Assembly (NCBI GenBank): GCA_022393335.1
Contig: JAJEKB010020302.1
Span: forward strand, 62,001 to 126,000
Length of the DNA: 64,000 bases
Direction of reading: 5' to 3'
Source: Macrotrachela quadricornifera
Lineage: Eukaryota; Rotifera; Eurotatoria; Philodinida; Philodinidae
In this document: positions 59,400 to 64,000 of the stretch, in pieces
How the letters are laid out: every line of letters begins with the position of its first letter
Position numbering within the stretch: the first letter of the stretch is position 1
Program-made: the position numbers and the translations under genes
The notes under the pieces: generated by a model
Seen by the model: only the letters and a program-made list of their open reading frames with translations
The model's database searches: none
Told to the model about the DNA's origin: nothing

Positions 59400-60800
59400 A
59401 AAGGCTTGGCACAGTTTTACGAAACGATTTGAAGTTCTGTGGCATACAAATCGTTTCGTAATTATTATAAAGAATCTTTTTAAGTTCTGAAAATTGCAAA
59501 AGGCTCCGAAGTGTGTTTACGAAACCCTCTAGAAGTTTCGTGTACCATGCACTGAACTTTCGGTAGTTCCGTATTTTTTGTACAAAGCTATTGATAGTTT
59601 CGCATAGTATTTAAACGTTCCGTAAATATTCTATGAAACCAGCTATAGTTTCGTAAATGTTCTAATAGTTCTCGATACGTTGTACGAAACTAGTCATGAC
59701 TCCGTAAAAGATATACTGAAGTAATACATCATTTACAATACTATGAACAGGTTCGTACAACCTACGTGGAACCTTTTCATATTTTACGAAGCCACTGATA
59801 GTTTCGTGAAACAATTAAAGGATTCGTATATCTTATACAAATCTATCGAAAGTTTCGTAAAACATCAAAAGGTTCAGCTAACATTGTACAGAACTTTTCA
59901 TAGTGTCATAGATGACGTAATGATTCGGCATATCTTTTACGAAACCATCACGAGTTTTGCACAATATGTGTGAAAGTATCAGAGCAATTACGAAACTATG
60001 GATGAGTTTGCGGAACTTATACGGAACCTTTAGATGCTCGACGAAACTGCCAATAGTTTCATAATATGTATATTGAACCTTCAGATAAGTGGCGAAACTG
60101 TTAATGGCTTCGCATAAGATTTACGAAACTATTATATGGTTTTTGAAACTATAAATCGTTTTGTAAGATATGCCCAGAACTTTTGCAACATTTACGAAGG
60201 TATTCATGGCTTCGTAAAAGGTATACCAAATAGGAGTAGGACAGTTCAGTTCAGTTTGAAAGAACTGAACTGAACTGAACTGAACTGTCCTACTCATAAT
60301 GCCAAACCGATACATAATTTACGAAACTTGCGATATTTTCGTGTAAGGTATTCGGAACTTTCAATTGTTCCACGAAACTATCAAGGGTTTCATAAAATAT
60401 CAAAAAGTTCAGCATACATTGTACGAAACTGTTCTTAGTTTGCTAAATAATGGAATGGTTCGGTATATCTTTTACGACACTATAGCTAGTTTTGTACAAT
60501 ATATTCGGAACTATTACAGCACTTACGAAACAATGAATGACATTTTAGAACTTATACAAACCTTTAAATGCTCTAAGAGGGTATCAACAGTTTTGTATAA
60601 AAGATACGAAACTGCCGAAAGTTCAGTAGATGATACACAGAACTTCTCACAGGTTTCATAAAAAAAACTTCGAAACGCTATTCAATTTTCGGGCTGGGGG
60701 TGAGAATCTGTAGGAAAATTTACAAAACAATTTTCATGCTACGAAAATTAAAACTGTTTCGTAAAATAGTATGAAACCTTCAAAATTAAGTAGAACACCT
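59400..60800. repeat. Degenerate ~51-bp tandem array
   Basis: Around 25 units of TTACGAAAC...ATAGTTTCGTA with ...AAAGGTTC between. Each unit holds a small TACGAAACT/AGTTTCGTA dyad. Open stretches translate to a 17-residue period (FYEATDSFVKQLKDSYI, LYKSIESFVKHQKVQLT), which explains the frames at 59743-59973 and 60365-60661; these are not genes. Confidence 0.85.
60234..60295. repeat. 62-bp near-perfect hairpin
   Basis: GAGTAGGACAGTTCAGTTCA on the left pairs with TGAACTGAACTGTCCTACTC on the right around a short TGAAAG loop. The right arm has one more AACTG unit than the left. It interrupts the 51-bp array. No target duplication seen. Confidence 0.85.
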
Positions 60801-60816
60801 ACTTTTTTTACAGTGT

Positions 60817-61090
60817 GAGATAGCCCTCTGAAAGTTACTAATAATAAGCTAAGATAGGGCTCAAAAGATTACTAATGGTATTCAAGATAGCCCTTAAACA
60901 GTTACCTATATTATCCTGAGATAACCCTCAAGAAGTTATCTATAGTACCCCAAGATAGCTCTCAAAAAGTTATCCATAGTATCCCGAGAGAGCCGTCGAA
61001 AAGTTACCTATACTACTCTCAGATAGCCCTCAAAAACTTACTAATGCTACTCCAAGTTAGCCCCCAAAAAACTATTTATAATACTTTAAG
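60817..61090. repeat. ~40-bp tandem units of the foldback right arm
   Basis: Six or seven units of GATAGCCCTCAAAAAGTTAC...TATAGTACTCC. The inverted counterpart is at 58868-59060. Confidence 0.8.
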
Positions 61091-61339
61091 GATGCGTTTA
61101 AAATTTACGGAACCTTTTTGTCCACTACTCATTCACCGTTTTGTTTTGCCAGTGTAGGCTGTATATATATACGAGTGAATTCATGAAAAATAATCATCAT
61201 ATAGAAGATGTTTTAAGATTAAGTATTTGTGCGAATTTCTTGCTATATTGTGGAAGACATCCTGCATATCCGAATGTACATAATCAAGTAAGGACTTTTT
61301 TGATAAACTAGCATCCTAATTAATTAATTAATTAATTAA

Positions 61340-61916
61340 CCCTTTGTGTCCCGGCGACGTATATATACGTCCTAGTATTTGTTCACTGTTGATGTATATC
61401 TCACGTATTGGCTAATCCCTGAAGGATTGTTCCTTCTTAGCTTATTATCATTTTGAGATATTCTAGGATGGGAATATTCCTTGTCTTTATCAACTTCTAT
61501 AGTACTATGACCTGTAAGGTCCTAAAGGTCATAGATTATCTTATCTCTCAAGTTCTGCATATCTTTTGTCTCTTTCTGTGTGTCATATAGATCCCTTTCC
61601 TTTCTTCTATCTTCGTACATGATGTCATGTTTTTTCTTTGCTTATTCCACAAACATTGCAATCAAAACACCCTTTAAGGAAATAGGCGACGTGCACATCC
61701 CGTAATGTTCAAAGTGATACACAGTATATGTATGTTGACTACAATGTACTTCTATGTAGTGTTGGTTGCTTTAAAGACTATCATATAGAAATGGACTACT
61801 AATGCTTATTTGACACAGAAATGCGATTTCTTTCAAAAAAAATATAAATAAAAGGACCAAATTTAAACATTACTTATAAAATTTGAATTTTCGCAAAAAA
61901 GCCGGGACTCAAAGGG
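61340..61916. mobile_element. piggyBac-type MITE
   Basis: TTAA (61336-61339) then CCCTTTGTGTCCCGGCGACG; the right end complement is CCCTTTGAGTCCCGGC followed by TTAA (61917-61920). TTAA duplication with CCCTTTG ends is the piggyBac signature. No transposase inside. It used a TTAA in the (AATT)n run at the edge of the foldback element. Confidence 0.9.
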
Positions 61917-62375
61917 TTAATATATTTAATGTCTTTTCGTTTGAAAGAGCGCGTCGAGATGTAGAAAATCTCAGAGTCCTTCTTTTAAATGAAGTTCTAT
62001 TTTTTATTATATATATATATATAGACATTTATGTAACTAGAGACCCATTTTTGGCGTCTTTTTTAAGTCAAGGAATTTGTGAGCCCCTTTCTCCGTTAAA
62101 AAAGTAAGGATTTAAAAAAAGGATTCTATACTGCCTTGCATCCTGAGATGCTCTTTCAACCAAAAAAAAAATTCAATATGTTGACAGAGTCCGGACCGAG
62201 AAATCGTGGAATGAAAATGAGCTATTTTTGACTCTTGTTTGGTTCATATCTCTGTTAAACGTCGGCAAATCAAGCTGAAAATTTTATCACAGTCTCCTCA
62301 TTTCAGCTCTAACATAGGCTCTAAATTTTCGCCCATTTGACCATTCCTGAGCTGAGATCAGTTTTTGAGTGGAGA

Positions 62376-62567
62376 CAAGCCTTAATACATCAAGGAAAAG
62401 ATGATGAAGCATTAGATTATTATGCGCGTGCTCTAAGAATCAGAGAACAGATCTTATAAAATGAACATCTTAGAATGGCTGCAACACTAACAATGGAACC
62501 TTGTGCACTATCCACCGAGAAAATTGACCAAATTCAGTCAGAATTATCAGTCTCACCGATAAACTAA
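62376..62567 (+). pseudogene. TPR (kinesin-light-chain-like) remnant
   Basis: QALIHQGKDDEALDYYARAL, RIREQIL, a TAA stop, then further codons to TAA 62565-62567. GK.DEAL.YY.RAL.I is a clear TPR helix pair. It is an orphan piece, probably the C-terminal end of a dead ART-TPR or KLC-like gene; no upstream domain is readable. Confidence 0.65.
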
Positions 62568-62802
62568 CGAATGTAAAATATTACGTGCTCATAACTATAA
62601 TGGAACGAAATATTCCATTTTTCAGATATTTGGCTTTATGGTATCTAAACATGAAAAAATCGAAACAACTCACGCCAAATGATTGATAGCAGTTGAAAAT
62701 AATTCAAATGATCTGTTTTTCGCAGGTTATTGAACTTCTCTGAGAACATATATATTCAGAGCTACGATCAAACATTTATACTTCAATTATTGAAATCCTT
62801 GT

Positions 62803-63654
62803 TTAAATCAAAAATTTTATTACAAAAATAAGAATCAAATTAAACATATAAACAGAAAAAGTGGTAAAATTTAAAGATCCGGAATTAGTATTGAAGATGC
62901 CACCCCAATTTGCTTCAATTGCTTTTTTAATTACTACTGCATTGTCAGGAGAATTGCACTTATCTAAGTTACATGTAAATTCGATTGAACTTGAATCTCT
63001 CGTTAATTCAGTTGGTGGTGATGTTTTAATTATGTAATAATTTATATTTATGACATCTTGAAACTGTTTGCAACTATACATAGTAGTTGGATTTGGGATT
63101 TCCTCCCAAGAATATGTGCAGATTCCATTCTTACAATCAACAAGGGTACTTTGATTGTTATGGCACTGCTGTACACTTGATGAAACGCTATCATTATACA
63201 GTAATGTGGACAATTGAGAATAAAAGTTTTGCATTTGATCCATCAATCCAACATAATAAGAATTATATTTGTGATAATATTTGACGCTACAGTCATCATC
63301 ATCAGTGCAGATATATCTCCAGTCCATGGTCTTTGCAATACTATCCGTTTTAAAAGAAAAATAACCTTCTGCCGCTATAGTAATAACAATGTTAGAATTA
63401 GTTGTATTGTCAGCGACAAATTTAACATGACCACTTTTTTTAATGTAGTCTATATCGAATATTAATAAACATCTTACAGCTTGAACTTGAGTCTTGCAAC
63501 TCGAAGGTACGACTAGTGAATCATTAAAGAAAAAATTAAATTCACAATCGGTGAGACAACTGATCATTTTATTCGAAGCCTCATCCGACGATGAAGTGCT
63601 TTCGGTCAAAGCAAGAGTCAATAATATCCATGCAATTACCGTTCGATAGAACAT
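62803..63654 (-). CDS. Secreted or GPI-anchored Cys-rich protein, 283 aa
   Basis: Clean single-exon frame. The N-terminal signal peptide (MFYRTVIAWILLTLALTEST) is followed by a Ser-rich hinge. About ten cysteines occur, in paired spacing (ISCLTDCEF, SSCKTQVQAVRCLLIF, YICTDDDDCSVKYY, CHNN...DCKNGIC, TCNLDKCNSP). Several N-glycosylation sites (NDSL, DNTTNSN, YNDS, HNNQS, LNFT) point to an extracellular location. The C terminus is a hydrophobic tail (SVYMFNLILIFVIKFLI) after a small-residue stretch, as in GPI-anchored proteins. The family resembles abundant uncharacterised bdelloid secreted proteins. No function can be assigned. Confidence 0.8.
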   Translation of the reverse strand: MFYRTVIAWILLTLALTESTSSSDEASNKMISCLTDCEFNFFFNDSLVVPSSCKTQVQAVRCLLIFDIDYIKKSGHVKFVADNTTNSNIVITIAAEGYFSFKTDSIAKTMDWRYICTDDDDCSVKYYHKYNSYYVGLMDQMQNFYSQLSTLLYNDSVSSSVQQCHNNQSTLVDCKNGICTYSWEEIPNPTTMYSCKQFQDVININYYIIKTSPPTELTRDSSSIEFTCNLDKCNSPDNAVVIKKAIEANWGGIFNTNSGSLNFTTFSVYMFNLILIFVIKFLI

Positions 63655-64000
63655 GTCAGTAAAAACTAGAAAGTGTAATAAGTATGGAGCAGGTATTCTG
63701 TCGTGAAAATATATATAAGTGTTGCGAAGTCTATAGATAAGCGAGATGTAAATATAAGAATAAATATTTATCCTTTTTTTCTTATCTTTGTTGAAAAAGA
63801 GTGAGGTTCTTCTATTGATCCTCTTCTTTCACATAAGTGGTATACGGAAAAGAAATCATGTGAGTGTATATAATTATGTGATGTAATTGAACGAATCATT
63901 TAGTTATTTAAATTAATTAATCAAATTCATTTGAAGGATGATGATAAAGCTCTATCCATTCATCTTTTTTTATTGAATCGTATTTTTGAATTAAATCCAC
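63655..64000. other. Upstream of the secreted-protein gene
   Basis: AT-rich; probably the promoter side of the minus-strand gene. A readable but short plus stretch at 63925-64000 (HLKDDDKALSIHLFLLNR-like) may belong to a gene outside the window. Confidence 0.3.

Larger units (their letters stand above)
58300..61330. mobile_element. 3-kb foldback element with tandem-repeat interior
   Basis: The left arm (58300-59060, holding a hAT MITE at 58551-58867) and right arm (60817-61330) are inverted copies. They share GGCAAAACAAAACGATGAAT, GAGTAGTGAACAAAAAGGTT, AACGCATCCT and then a ~40-bp tandem unit (GATAGCCCTCAAAAAGTTAC). Between them is a 51-bp tandem array (59400-60800). There is no transposase. 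Structure: terminal unique arm, arm-side tandem repeats, central array, inverted order on the other side, as in foldback elements. Confidence 0.85.

Noticed and set aside
59743..60661. Periodic 17-residue ORFs as a repeat protein
   Set aside because: They follow directly from a 51-bp tandem array and are broken by stops; no start context or flanking exons.

Overview
This is a eukaryotic, AT-rich (roughly one-third GC by eye), gene-poor window that most resembles a bdelloid rotifer chromosome. Reasons: a bdelloid-style FMRFamide-receptor-like GPCR, a fused ADP-ribosyltransferase/TPR gene, a DUF4062 (NPHP3-like) gene remnant, mostly 42-71 nt GT-AG introns (one inferred intron is 206 nt and one tentative intron is about 4 kb), and many small families of DNA transposons and MITEs with no reverse transcriptase seen. 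The taxon is inferred from gene families; nothing in the sequence proves it.

Layout. 0.5-5.1 kb: a long-TIR DNA transposon with a broken transposase, split by a GC-ended hAT element. 9.3-13.5 kb: a decayed DDE_1-type transposase (-), an intact 4-exon LicD-family gene (+), and a decayed zf-TTF hAT transposase (-). 15.9-17.1 kb: an intact 2-exon GPCR (-). 18.2-22.6 kb: stacked elements (Helitron end, 2.3-kb palindrome holding a PIF-like palindrome, FLYWCH-MULE, complete short Helitron). 23.2-23.9 kb: an intact orphan ORF (-). 25-31 kb: palindromes, MITEs and a foldback-like element, perhaps inside a long intron of a secreted-protein gene (27.9 and 31.9-32.5 kb). 34.8-36.9 kb: a coiled-coil pseudogene and a truncated Tc1/mariner-like element. 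41.1-42.1 kb: a mariner-type palindrome. 43.1-45.5 kb: a hAT fragment and an intact 2-exon methyltransferase. 48.9-50.8 kb: the ART-TPR gene, whose last codons and stop lie in a palindromic MITE (50.8-51.8 kb) that itself holds a hAT MITE. 51.8-54.5 kb: coding remnants and a DUF4062 pseudogene cut by a Tc1/mariner-like element. 55.9-61.9 kb: hAT MITE, a 3-kb foldback element with a 51-bp tandem array, and a piggyBac-type MITE. 62.4-63.7 kb: a TPR remnant and an intact secreted or GPI-anchored protein gene (-).

The intact genes (LicD, GPCR, orphan, secreted protein, methyltransferase, ART-TPR, GPI-like protein) show no shared pathway. The main story is element nesting: target-site duplications and split arms give a relative order of insertion at several places, and at one place a MITE has become the end of a host gene.
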